A DNA stretch of 64,000 bases, from positions 248,001 to 312,000 of the forward strand of contig NZ_JAVDQG010000002.1 in assembly GCF_031454155.1 (NCBI RefSeq), read 5' to 3'. The notes beneath the pieces are model-generated. The model saw nothing but the letters and a program-made list of their open reading frames with translations, made no database searches and had not been told where the DNA came from. Source of the DNA: Desmospora profundinema (GTDB lineage: Bacteria > Bacillota > Bacilli > Thermoactinomycetales > DSM-45169). The number at the start of each line of letters is the position of its first letter. The first letter of the stretch is position 1. Shown here piece after piece: positions 1-7,076 of the stretch. A program made the position numbers and the translations under genes.

Positions 1-112
1 CGGTCATCTTCGCTGATTTCTCCTCTCCAGAACAAAACAGTGAGTAATGGTTGCTCTTATCGATACGACCAAACAAAGCGGTCCGGTTTGGATGAACCCC
101 TGCGGATTTAGA
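1..112. other. window edge, downstream of dedA
   Basis: No complete gene is visible. On the minus strand a GGAGAGGAG motif lies about 12 bases before an ATG at positions 7-5, so a minus-strand gene may start here and run out of the window. Only two codons are visible, so nothing can be said of its product. Confidence 0.25.
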
Positions 113-724
113 CTATTTTCGCACGGAATCGTGGGAGTATTGCAGGATCCAGTGGCGGACGAACAGGATCACAGACGCTGCCAGAACCACCCACAGCAAG
201 ATCAGTCCGTAATGATGGATCAACACAACCGCTTTTTTCCAATGTGCGCCCACGAGAAAGCCCAATCCGATAAAGGTGGTACACCAGGTTAAGGCCCCGC
301 CGTACGCATATGCGGCGAAACGCCTCACCGAGAGTCGAGAAATACCGGCCATATAAGCAGTCACGTGACGAATTCCGGGGATGAAATAACCGAAAAACAG
401 AACCCAGTTTCCATATTTGCGAAAAAGAAGCCGGGATCGTTTCAACCGCCTCCGTGTGATGAATATCCTGCTGCCATAGCGCTCCAAAAAGGGGTAACCC
501 AATCGTTTCCCCAGCCAATAGCTGATTGTAATCCCGCACATGGAGCCACTTAACGCGCTGACAAAAGTTAAGGCCAAGTTCAGCTGACCCACGGAAGCCA
601 GATAACCGATGAAGGTCATCATAATCTCATCTGGCAGCGGTAAACCCACAATCCCTAGCATCAAAAAGAAAAAGATGCCGAGATATCCATATTGCCAGAG
701 AAGATCCAACATGGTCTGTTCCAT
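113..724 (-). CDS. DedA family membrane protein
   Basis: Integral membrane protein of the DedA/SNARE-associated (VTT) family, about 203 aa, the usual length. Members act in membrane homeostasis and probably as lipid flippases or transporters. The N-terminal segment has the family hallmark of a hydrophobic stretch followed by GLPLPDE, and the middle has FGYFIPGIRHVTAYMAG, the conserved arginine-glycine re-entrant loop. Four to five hydrophobic segments are visible, the last near the C-terminus. I prefer the ATG at 724 (MEQTMLDLL), which has GCGGGG eight bases upstream, to the ATG six codons earlier, which has no ribosome site. It stands alone on the minus strand, followed upstream by a repeat-rich gap. 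The exact subfamily and substrate cannot be told from sequence. Confidence 0.88.
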   Translation of the reverse strand: MEQTMLDLLWQYGYLGIFFFLMLGIVGLPLPDEIMMTFIGYLASVGQLNLALTFVSALSGSMCGITISYWLGKRLGYPFLERYGSRIFITRRRLKRSRLLFRKYGNWVLFFGYFIPGIRHVTAYMAGISRLSVRRFAAYAYGGALTWCTTFIGLGFLVGAHWKKAVVLIHHYGLILLWVVLAASVILFVRHWILQYSHDSVRK

Positions 725-830
725 CGTCCAACCCCGCTTCATCCGTTCATGCCCAACATGATTAGAATATCACAATTACCATTCCGTCAAAAGAGACCGA
801 GCGGCGGATCCCCACTTTTTGGAGGAAGCC

Positions 831-950
831 GCTAGGGTGTTCTGATCACTCCATTGGGGGAGGCCCCGAGTCGGTATGTGTTTTCGTTTCATTGTAAAAA
901 GGGGTAAAGGAAGCCCCCGGAACAAAAGTGAACCAGGTGCAACTGTACGG
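831..950 (+). repeat. degenerate copy of repeat family B
   Basis: This stretch begins CTAGGGTGTTCTGATC and then has GGCCCCGAGTCGGTATG and TTTTCGTTTCATTGTAAAAA. It matches, with substitutions, the left half of the intact family B elements at 955-1146 and 49627-49767. The right half is replaced by sequence resembling a decayed family A unit (GGAACAAAAGTGAACC). It abuts the next B copy, so the 520-base gap between dedA and nuoD is almost entirely repeat material. Confidence 0.55.
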
Positions 951-954
951 ATTA

Positions 955-1146
955 GGGAGTGTCTGATAAACCCGTAGCGGGATCCCGGGCCGGTATGGCT
1001 GTCTTCGTTTCGTTGCAAAAAGCGCATAGTGAGACCGGGAGCGAAGCGACCTAGGCGAGACTTGTGCTCTATGAGTGCAAAGGCTCTCCGCCAGCCACAC
1101 CGACCCTCTCTTGTTCTTGCGAAAAATTGAATTACCAGACAGGCCC
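955..1146 (+). mobile_element. family B MITE-like element carrying a nested family A unit
   Basis: The ends form an imperfect terminal inverted repeat (left GGGAGTGTCTGATAAACC, right read inward GGGCCTGTCTGGTAATTC), and each end is flanked by TA, the likely 2-base target duplication. There is no coding capacity. The length of 192 bases equals the 141 bases of the copy at 49627-49767 plus about one family A unit, which sits inside it at 1026-1078. The interior has a GGTATGGCTG / CAGCCA.ACC inverted repeat. The mobilising transposase is not in the window. TIR and TA site recall IS5-group elements, but that is a guess. Confidence 0.7.
1026..1078 (-). repeat. family A short repeat, inserted inside a B element
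   Basis: About 53 bases that match the family A unit in reverse orientation (ends CATAG...CTATGAGTGC, core GAGACCGGGAGCGAAGCGAC and GGCGAGACTTGTGC). It interrupts the B element between GCGCA and AAGGCTC, which are contiguous in the uninterrupted B copy at 49627-49767. Confidence 0.7.
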
Positions 1147-1206
1147 TAGTGCAAAGGGGCTACCCGGAAGAAGGGCCACTTTGTAAAAGTATATGTCCCA
1201 TCATAC

Positions 1207-1248
1207 AAAAAGCTGCCCCCAAAAACGACCATTTAAAAGGGCAGCTGA
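1207..1248 (-). terminator. intrinsic terminator after nuoD
   Basis: On the minus strand CAGCTGCCC and GGGGGCAGCT form a stem with a long A/T-rich loop, followed by TTTTTG. It lies just downstream of the nuoD stop codon. Confidence 0.65.
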
Positions 1249-1261
1249 TAAAACCTGAAGG

Positions 1262-2359
1262 TTATGCATCCACGTCCCCTAGCACGATATCTACGGCACC
1301 TAGTATAGCGATCAGGTTGGCCACATTCTCTCCTTCCAACAAGCGGGGTAGAATTTGCAGGTTGCTGAAAGAGGGGCGTTTCCAATGGATTCGCCACGGT
1401 TTGTCCTTCCCTTTGCTAACCAGATGGACACCCAGTTCTCCCCGCGGATTTTCAACTGCCGTGTACACCTCTCCCTCCGGAGGACGCAAGACACGGGGCA
1501 CTTTGGCCATCACGGGCCCACCATCCGGAATCTGCTCCAAGGCTTGTTCCACAATGGACAGGGAATGGGACACTTCCTCCATCCGCAGTTGGTATCGGGT
1601 AAGACAGTCGCCATCCCTGCCGACGGGAACATCAAATTCAAACCGGTCGTAGATCGAGTAGGGTTGATCTTTGCGCAAATCCCGCTTCACCCCGGTACAA
1701 CGAAGGCTCGGACCGGAAAGCCCGTAATGAATGGCTGTTTCGGCTTCATACCGGCCCACCCCTTTTACCCGTGACAGGAAAATTTCATTTCCGGTCACGA
1801 GATTTTGGTATTCCTCCAGCTTTTCCCGCAGATACGGAACCAACTCCCGCACTTGCTCCAACCAACCTTCCGGAGCATCCCACTTCACCCCGCCCACACG
1901 CATATAGTTGTAGGTAAGCCGGGCACCGCACAGTTCATTAAACAATTCCACAATTTTTTCCCGGTCGCGAAACGCGAACAAAAAAGGACTCATCGCCCCG
2001 ATATCCAACAGGTACGTACCAAACCAGACCAAATGACTGGCCACCCGGTTCAGTTCCGTCACAATCACCCGCAGGTATTCTGCCCGTTCCGGCACGTCCA
2101 CTTCCATCAACGTTTCCACCGCCAAAACCATGGCGTGGTTGTTATTCATCGCGTTCAGATAATCCATCCGGTCCGTATAGGGAATAATCTGGGTATAGGT
2201 TAGGTCTTCAGCCAGCTTTTCCGTTCCCCGATGCAAGTATCCGATCACCGGTGTGGCTTCCCGGATGATTTCCCCGTCGATCTTCAGTACGAGCCGGAAT
2301 ACGCCATGAGTGCTCGGATGCTGCGGGCCCACATTAAGCAGCATCTCTTCTGTTCTCAC
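1262..2359 (-). CDS. nuoD: NADH-quinone oxidoreductase subunit D (lone copy)
   Basis: The 49-kDa subunit of respiratory complex I, which with NuoB forms the quinone-binding cavity on the peripheral arm. About 365 aa, near the family norm. Hallmarks: GPQHPSTHGVFR near the N-terminus, PVIGYLHRGTEKLAE, TDRMDYLNAMNNNHA and the C-terminal SFSNLQILPRLLEGENVANLIAILGAVDIVLGD. It starts at GTG 2359, nine bases after GGGAGGG. No other nuo gene is beside it, although nuoD normally sits between nuoC and nuoH. It forms a short minus-strand operon with the nicotinamidase-like gene 33 bases upstream. It may be a second copy or a detached one. The reading frame is intact, so there is no sign of decay. Confidence 0.92.
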   Translation of the reverse strand: MRTEEMLLNVGPQHPSTHGVFRLVLKIDGEIIREATPVIGYLHRGTEKLAEDLTYTQIIPYTDRMDYLNAMNNNHAMVLAVETLMEVDVPERAEYLRVIVTELNRVASHLVWFGTYLLDIGAMSPFLFAFRDREKIVELFNELCGARLTYNYMRVGGVKWDAPEGWLEQVRELVPYLREKLEEYQNLVTGNEIFLSRVKGVGRYEAETAIHYGLSGPSLRCTGVKRDLRKDQPYSIYDRFEFDVPVGRDGDCLTRYQLRMEEVSHSLSIVEQALEQIPDGGPVMAKVPRVLRPPEGEVYTAVENPRGELGVHLVSKGKDKPWRIHWKRPSFSNLQILPRLLEGENVANLIAILGAVDIVLGDVDA

Positions 2360-2392
2360 CGATTCATTCCCTCCCTTTAACCACCCGATCGA

Positions 2393-3130
2393 TCAATCCT
2401 CACGAATGCCGCCCAACACTTCAATGCCGTTCAGCAGCATGTGGTACAAAAATACTTGATCCATCAGATCCCCGTCGTGGGCCAACACTCCATTTTCGCG
2501 AGCGGTCTCCACTGGAAGATCATATGTCTGCACATGAGAGCGGGAGACGATCACCCGCACTTGTGCATTATCTTCATTGGCCAACAAGCGGATTCCCATC
2601 GCATTTTGATAGATACAGAGGTCTGTGCAGTCTCCCAGCACCAAAAAAGTGACCGGTTCGGCAAACAACCTCCGGAGATGGGTATGAAAGGGTTCTCCGT
2701 CCCGGTTGGTTCCAAACAGCCCGTTCGTGGCGTTTTTATGGAATACCTGTGCCCCTGGCAGCGACACGAGCGGACGCAGTTCCGCCACCGTCTCCTCCTC
2801 CCCGCTGCCCCGTACACAATGAGGAGGAAACGCAGCAAACTCCACCGCATCCACAGGATGGTCATCCTGTAAAAAGAGGAGATTAGAGGAGGGGAGTCCA
2901 TGCTGCAAAAAGGAATCCGCCAAACTCCGAACCGGATTTACCATTTTCCGGACCCGCTCCGACGCTAAGGCTCCCTCATCGCAAAAGCCGCGAATGATAT
3001 CCACGAACACCAAGTGAACCGATTCCGGCCCACCGGCCTTCTCGATGATCGCGGAAACGGTTTCAACAGGCTGATTGGATAGTGTCTCTTCTGCATAATT
3101 CAGAAAAGCACCGCTTCGTCGGTTGTCCAT
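2393..3130 (-). CDS. isochorismatase-superfamily hydrolase, probable nicotinamidase
   Basis: Cysteine hydrolase of the isochorismatase superfamily, about 245 aa. Counting from the chosen start, Asp44 (VFVDIIRGF), Lys132 (VFHKNATNG) and Cys172 (GDCTDLCI) make the catalytic Asp-Lys-Cys triad. D.H at 89-91 and His104 (FPPHCVRGS) fit the metal site and the P-x-HC..G signature typical of nicotinamidases rather than isochorismatases. The product would then be nicotinate plus ammonia, feeding NAD salvage. The start is the second ATG (3130), preceded by GGGAGGAGAGGAA; the ATG five codons upstream overlaps that ribosome site. It is cotranscribed with nuoD. Substrate assignment is inferred. Confidence 0.75.
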   Translation of the reverse strand: MDNRRSGAFLNYAEETLSNQPVETVSAIIEKAGGPESVHLVFVDIIRGFCDEGALASERVRKMVNPVRSLADSFLQHGLPSSNLLFLQDDHPVDAVEFAAFPPHCVRGSGEEETVAELRPLVSLPGAQVFHKNATNGLFGTNRDGEPFHTHLRRLFAEPVTFLVLGDCTDLCIYQNAMGIRLLANEDNAQVRVIVSRSHVQTYDLPVETARENGVLAHDGDLMDQVFLYHMLLNGIEVLGGIRED

Positions 3131-3169
3131 TTCCTCTCCTCCCATCTGTTCGCATCCCCCTCTGTTGTG

Positions 3170-3280
3170 TACTCATAAAGCACAAGTCTCGCCTCGGTCA
3201 CTTTCGTTCCCTGGTCTCGGCTATGCACTCATAGAGCACAAGTCTCGCCTCGGTCACTTTCGTTCCCTGGTCTCGCTATG
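3170..3280 (+). repeat. two tandem family A units
   Basis: Two head-to-tail copies of the unit CACTCATAGAGCACAAGTC / TCGCCTCGGTCACTTTCG / TTCCCTGGTCTCGCTATG, about 55 bases each and nearly identical. They fill the region immediately upstream of the nicotinamidase-like gene, on the opposite strand to it. Confidence 0.8.
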
Positions 3281-3342
3281 TAATTGGATTCCAATCTTAC
3301 TGTACCAGAAACTCAGCAGGCTGGCGAGAGAGACGATCACGT

Positions 3343-3367
3343 AAAAAAGACTCCCGACTAGGGGAGT
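3343..3367 (-). terminator. intrinsic terminator at the end of element E1
   Basis: Minus-strand stem ACTCCCC/GGGAGT with a five-base loop, followed by six T residues. Confidence 0.75.
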
Positions 3368-3570
3368 GAGGCTGCTGACTTGATGAAAGGAAGAGGGAAC
3401 GCTGGTTGGTTCCCGAGGAGACGGAGCGAACCACCCTGCATCGATGACAGGGAAAGGGGCGTGAAAGGCGGAAATCGGACCCCGGGCCCACTTTACACGA
3501 AATCGCTCAAGTCTCACCATGATGGTCCCTTTGTCATCAATCGGATTCCCTGAAAGGAGAGTCTTTGCGC
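3343..3570 (-). other. element E1: terminator-ending minus-strand segment in a 480-base gap
   Basis: The gap between the M42 peptidase and the nicotinamidase-like gene has no convincing gene. Read on the minus strand it contains a decayed family A unit (GTGAGACTTGAGCGATTTCG), then a G/C-rich stem (GGTGGTTCGC ... GGGAACCAACC), and ends in a strong intrinsic terminator (ACTCCCCTAGTCGGGAGT then TTTTTT) at 3343-3367. The same order of motifs recurs at 16292-16430, upstream of the acyl-CoA ligase. It could be a transcribed leader, a small RNA or simply a longer repeat. Confidence 0.45.
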
Positions 3571-3613
3571 GGACAACCATCCCCTTTTGCCCAGAAGCGG
3601 GGAGGAATGTTCC

Positions 3614-4687
3614 TCAGGCATTTTCAGTGAAGCGGGTAAACGACTGCGTAGTTGGACGGTCCAGTTTTTTGATCACTTCCACCAACAACTTCACCGTCAG
3701 TTCCACATCTTTTTTACTGATCATGGAAATATGGCTGTGGATATACCGAGCCGCTGTACCCACCACAAGGGAGGGTACCCCTTTGTCGAACAAGTGGAAT
3801 CGGCCCGCATCCGTCCCTCCGCCCATCATGGTATCCACCTGGAAAGGAATCTGGAACTCCTCCGCCGTTTCCAGTACCAAATTGCGCAGCCCGGTATTCG
3901 GGATCATGGTTGCGTCCAAGAAGGTGATGAGCGGTCCGCCGCCCAGGTGCGGCTTGTTTCTTTTGGCACCGGGTCCGTCCTGTGCGATCCCTACGTCCAG
4001 GGCAAAAGCAACATCGGGTTCAACGACATGAGGAGCAGTCGCCGCTCCGCGCAGACCCACTTCCTCCTGCACAGTGGCCCCTGCGATCACGGTGTTGGGA
4101 TGGTCTTCTTCTTTCAGCCGCCGCAACACTTCCAGCGCCAGGTAGCATCCCAGACGATTATCCAAAGCCTTGGCCAGGATGGTGTCGTGATCCGGCAAGA
4201 TTTCAAAAGGACAGATGGGGATCACCGGATCCCCCACCCGGATCCCCCATTTTTTCACCTGATCCTCATCCTTGGCCCCCACGTCGATGTACATTTCCCG
4301 CATCGGATAAACTTTGTTTCGCTCTTCCGTAGTTAGCAGATGCGGCGGTTTAGAGCCGATCACTCCTGTAAATGCCTTCTTTTCCGTCAACACGGTCACC
4401 CGCTGAGACAGAAGCACTTGACTCCACCAACCGCCCAGAGGGGTAAAGTACAGCATACCGCTCTTGTCGATTTCTGTTACCATAAAGCCCACTTCGTCCA
4501 AGTGTCCCGCCAGGAGAATGCGTGGAGACGGGCTGGATCCTTCTCTTTCACCGAATATGCTGCCTGTTCCATCGACAACCACCCGGGCCCCGTTCTTTTT
4601 GATTTCCCGATCCATAATCCGCCGTACTTCTTCTTCATATCCCGGAACACCCCGGGCCAGAGTCAATTCCTTCAAGAGGTCCTTCAC
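3614..4687 (-). CDS. M42 family metallopeptidase
   Basis: Di-zinc aminopeptidase of the M42 (glutamyl aminopeptidase/tetrahedral TET) family, cytosolic, about 357 aa. AGHLDEVGFM supplies a zinc His and Asp, KALDNRLGCY the bridging Asp, ATVQEEVGLRGA the catalytic Glu pair, and ALDVG and the C-terminal YIHSHISM the remaining ligands. The family N-terminus (KDLLKEL..ARGVPGYEEEV) fits the GTG at 4687, nine bases after AAGGGG. The ATG three codons upstream touches the ribosome site. It is divergent from the secreted protein at 4828. Family members degrade peptides released by the proteasome or by proteases; annotations as endoglucanase are historical. Confidence 0.9.
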   Translation of the reverse strand: MKDLLKELTLARGVPGYEEEVRRIMDREIKKNGARVVVDGTGSIFGEREGSSPSPRILLAGHLDEVGFMVTEIDKSGMLYFTPLGGWWSQVLLSQRVTVLTEKKAFTGVIGSKPPHLLTTEERNKVYPMREMYIDVGAKDEDQVKKWGIRVGDPVIPICPFEILPDHDTILAKALDNRLGCYLALEVLRRLKEEDHPNTVIAGATVQEEVGLRGAATAPHVVEPDVAFALDVGIAQDGPGAKRNKPHLGGGPLITFLDATMIPNTGLRNLVLETAEEFQIPFQVDTMMGGGTDAGRFHLFDKGVPSLVVGTAARYIHSHISMISKKDVELTVKLLVEVIKKLDRPTTQSFTRFTENA

Positions 4688-4827
4688 AACAACCATCCCC
4701 TTTTTCCATCCGATTCCGATACGGTTTTCTCTATTATGAGCGTGAGAAAAAGGTTTCTATCCCAAGCGGCATATTCTTTCCTTTCCCATCTCACACTACG
4801 GGTATTGGATGTAGAGGGAGGAAAAGG

Positions 4828-6480
4828 GTGTATATGTACGCAATCATGCTTAACCGCCGGCCATCCGCAGTAGCCTGTTTGATGTGCGTGGCAATCTTGA
4901 TTTTCCTATTTCCCCATGGGTCCGCCTTGGCCCGGGATTCCGTGACGCAGCCGAATGTCCCCATGATCGGGGATTACGCCGGGGAACTGCGGGAAAAACA
5001 GCCGCGCAAAGACGGTTTCACCCATGTGGATACCCCCCGGCTTGTACGTCGGTTACAGGAAATGGGCGTCAATACGTATTTTTATCTCATTTGGCACTCC
5101 GCTTCCGATTGGGATGACCTGCGTCTGGAATTCCTTCCTGCGGCAAAAGAAGCCGGAATCGATGTATGGGTTTATCTCGTCCCGCCAAGCGAAGCGAGAG
5201 AACGACGCTCAGAACCCTATGGGACGGATTATGTGGCGTGGATGCGGGCGGTCGGCCACTTATCCCGCTCCTTTTCCAATCTGAAGGGGGTGGTGATGGA
5301 CGATTTTAATCACAACTTATCTGTATTCACTCCCGATTACCTCAGGCGGATGCGTGCTGCGGGACATGAAGCCAATCCCCACCTCCGCTTTTACCCGCAG
5401 ATTTACCAGCCCGCCATCCGTAAAGAGCTGTTGAGCCGATACCGCGGGTTGTTTGACGGGATCGTCATGACCTATCGTGACGGCATTTACCGAAACACGC
5501 AGCGAACACAACAATTGGAACACCAGGTGACACAGATCTCCCGCCTGCTGCATCGCGAGGGGCTCCCTTTTGTGCTGATGGTACATGCAAGCAAATTGTC
5601 GGCTACCCCCGCCAATCCTTCCGCCCGCTACGTTAATGAAACGCTACGTGCCGGGTTAAGCCGATTGACTCAGGGGGAATTACAAGGATTGATCACCTAT
5701 GTTCTACAAAAAGATTGGTTTCCGGAAACCCGTGATCGTCTGGCAAAAGTGGGACACGGTTACGGTTGCCTCTTCGTCCCTCCCGGTTCCCATCCCCCTG
5801 CCGGAAGATCGGGAGAACTGAAGCAGGTGGTGTTTCCGGAAGGACCCCCTCCTTATCGGCTCACCTTCTACCATCGGGTGATCGCACCTGCCAGGCTCCC
5901 AGCGGGGCAATATATTCAGGAAATCCTAGTAAATGGAAATCGAGTCTGGTCTCAGGACGCCGCCATCGCCTCTCGCAAAAATTGGCAGCAAAAAAAGTTG
6001 GATCTTACTCCTTGGTTAAAAGGAAAACGAGAAGCCGTCCTGCAATTGCGCCTGGCAAGAAAGCAGACCGGTTCCCGCTCTTGGCTGTTTGCAGCCTTTG
6101 ATCATCTGGAAGCCACCGGATTTAAGATGGAGAATCCGGAGTTTGAAACAGCGATCGGGTGGACAGCATATGCCGATCATCCCGCGATCATCGGGGAGAC
6201 CCTTGTGTACGATCCCCGTCGCCGCATGCGGGTCTATCTCCAAACTATGACCTTGTTTCGGGCGTACCGCTGGCAGGAGGAAATCGCCTCCGCCTTGCCG
6301 GAAGAATTTCAAAAACAACGGGAAGACTTTCGCAATCACCTGCTTCAAGGACGCCCGACACAAGCACTCTCCTCGTTAGACTCCCTGTTGAAGCCATTCA
6401 GACAAAGCTCCCTCGAATCCCAACACCGCTTGTTGCAAGAAGGAGAAATGTTAAAACGTCTGCTGTCCATCGCTCAATGA
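4828..6480 (+). CDS. secreted protein with TIM-barrel glycosidase-like fold (unknown function)
   Basis: About 550 aa, starting at GTG 4828 or ATG 4834; GGGAGGAAAAGGG lies directly upstream. Residues 1-36 form a signal peptide (hydrophobic VACLMCVAILIFLF, then SALA-RDS). Residues about 45-290 resemble glycosyl-hydrolase-like barrels: IGDYAG, GVNTYFYLIWH, GIDVWVYLVPP, LKGVVMDDFNHN (an acidic pair on a strand end), FDGIVMTYRD and LPFVLMVHASK. The second half contains a beta-rich module (PYRLTFYHRVIAPARLPAGQY.QEILVNG) that looks like a carbohydrate-binding-type sandwich, and a helical tail. I do not recognise a named family. An extracellular sugar- or glycan-directed role is inference. A stem overlapping its stop codon is the terminator. 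Confidence 0.7.
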   Translation: MYMYAIMLNRRPSAVACLMCVAILIFLFPHGSALARDSVTQPNVPMIGDYAGELREKQPRKDGFTHVDTPRLVRRLQEMGVNTYFYLIWHSASDWDDLRLEFLPAAKEAGIDVWVYLVPPSEARERRSEPYGTDYVAWMRAVGHLSRSFSNLKGVVMDDFNHNLSVFTPDYLRRMRAAGHEANPHLRFYPQIYQPAIRKELLSRYRGLFDGIVMTYRDGIYRNTQRTQQLEHQVTQISRLLHREGLPFVLMVHASKLSATPANPSARYVNETLRAGLSRLTQGELQGLITYVLQKDWFPETRDRLAKVGHGYGCLFVPPGSHPPAGRSGELKQVVFPEGPPPYRLTFYHRVIAPARLPAGQYIQEILVNGNRVWSQDAAIASRKNWQQKKLDLTPWLKGKREAVLQLRLARKQTGSRSWLFAAFDHLEATGFKMENPEFETAIGWTAYADHPAIIGETLVYDPRRRMRVYLQTMTLFRAYRWQEEIASALPEEFQKQREDFRNHLLQGRPTQALSSLDSLLKPFRQSSLESQHRLLQEGEMLKRLLSIAQ

Positions 6481-6501
6481 CGGACAGCAGACGCTTTTTT
6501 C
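6456..6501 (+). terminator. intrinsic terminator overlapping the 3' end of the secreted-protein gene
   Basis: CGTCTGCTGTCC and GGACAGCAGACG form a 12-base-pair stem followed by CTTTTTT. The loop contains the last codons and the stop TGA. Confidence 0.8.
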
Positions 6502-6515
6502 CTTATAACTGCATA

Positions 6516-6544
6516 AGAAAAGCGGACAGGGGCTTCCCTGTCCG
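6516..6544 (-). terminator. intrinsic terminator after the 21-aa membrane peptide gene
   Basis: On the minus strand CGGACAGGGAAGCCCCTGTC CG folds as a tight hairpin and is followed by CTTTTCTT. It begins just past the stop codon of the small gene, which supports that gene being expressed. Confidence 0.7.
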
Positions 6545-6610
6545 TTACGAAATGACCATCGTCAAAGCACCCAGCACGGCTCCAGCGATGTATCCCCATA
6601 TCCACCACAC
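6545..6610 (-). CDS. 21-aa predicted membrane peptide
   Basis: A tiny reading frame encoding MWWIWGYIAGAVLGALTMVIS from GTG 6610, with AGGAG ten bases upstream and a good terminator right after the stop codon. The product is a single hydrophobic helix with GxxxG-like small-residue spacing, preceded by tryptophans. It resembles the very short W-rich membrane peptides grouped as DUF3789-like in Bacillota; that is a similarity of style, not a proven match. Its existence rests on the ribosome site, composition and terminator only. It lies between the convergent secreted-protein gene and the 93-aa gene. Confidence 0.45.
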   Translation of the reverse strand: MWWIWGYIAGAVLGALTMVIS

Positions 6611-6662
6611 GTTCGGTTCACTCCTATCTTTAACCCTGTTGTCGGGTGATCCGCAGGAAGGA

Positions 6663-6944
6663 TTACGATTCGATCATCGATCCGGGTGGAAGAAAATTGT
6701 CGGTTCCGTCGGCGATGGCCAATTGGTTTTCCAGGGCGTGGATCACACGACCGTAAAATCCAGCCGCCTCTTCTTCCTGACCACTCATCAACAGTCCCCG
6801 ATAATTGTCGTAACTCTCCTGCAACAATTTCATACAACGGTTAAATTCACTTTCCTCCATTAAAGAGGGGCGACCGTCTCCCTCTTCCGACCAAAATGTT
6901 CGATATCGGTCCAGGTATGCTTCATAGGTATGAAATTCATACAA
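6663..6944 (-). CDS. hypothetical acidic protein, 93 aa
   Basis: I do not recognise the family. The product from TTG 6944 is about 93 aa, acidic and probably all helical (MYEFHTYEAYLDRYRTFW..., FNRCMKLLQESYDNYRGLL, EEEAAGFYGRVIHALENQ). The TTG has GGGAGGG eight bases upstream. The frame stays open further 5' but runs into the family A repeat at 7004-7060, so the longer version is unlikely. No signal peptide or membrane segment is visible. It lies between the 21-aa peptide gene and the SGNH hydrolase, all on the minus strand. Confidence 0.6.
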   Translation of the reverse strand: MYEFHTYEAYLDRYRTFWSEEGDGRPSLMEESEFNRCMKLLQESYDNYRGLLMSGQEEEAAGFYGRVIHALENQLAIADGTDNFLPPGSMIES

Positions 6945-7003
6945 CCCTGTTCCCTCCCAAACGTCCGTCTTCTCCCTAAGATTCCATGGAAGGAACGGGG
7001 ATA

Positions 7004-7060
7004 TGCACTTTACAAGCAACCGTCTCGCCTCGGTCTCGCTCGTTCCCAGGTCTCGCAATA
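7004..7060 (+). repeat. family A unit
   Basis: GCACTTTACAAGCAACCG then TCTCGCCTCGGTCTCGCTCG and TTCCCAGGTCTCGCAATAC: a single, slightly diverged family A unit between the 93-aa gene and the SGNH hydrolase gene. Confidence 0.65.
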
Positions 7061-7076
7061 CAGATGGAAACGATTT

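Noticed and set aside
955-1146. Family B elements as complete insertion sequences
   Set aside because: At 123-192 bases they have no coding capacity, so they can only be non-autonomous elements. No transposase gene is in the window.
3170-3280. Tandem repeats as a possible CRISPR array
   Set aside because: Only two units at each locus, without regular unique spacers, and no cas genes nearby. The same unit also occurs singly and in both orientations.
3430-3470. AGGGTGGTTCGC in element E1 as a T-box
   Set aside because: The matching element E2 does not keep the UGG-ACC core. No specifier loop or synthetase/amino-acid gene is present, whereas the true glycine T-box in this window has the full signature.
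3254-3580. A 108-codon minus-strand open frame
   Set aside because: It runs through repeat A and element E1, has no good ribosome site, and resembles no family.
5317-5586. Antisense open frames within conserved genes (this and many others, for example opposite ppdK, glyS, dnaK)
   Set aside because: They mirror the codon periodicity of real genes on the other strand and show no ribosome sites or domains of their own.
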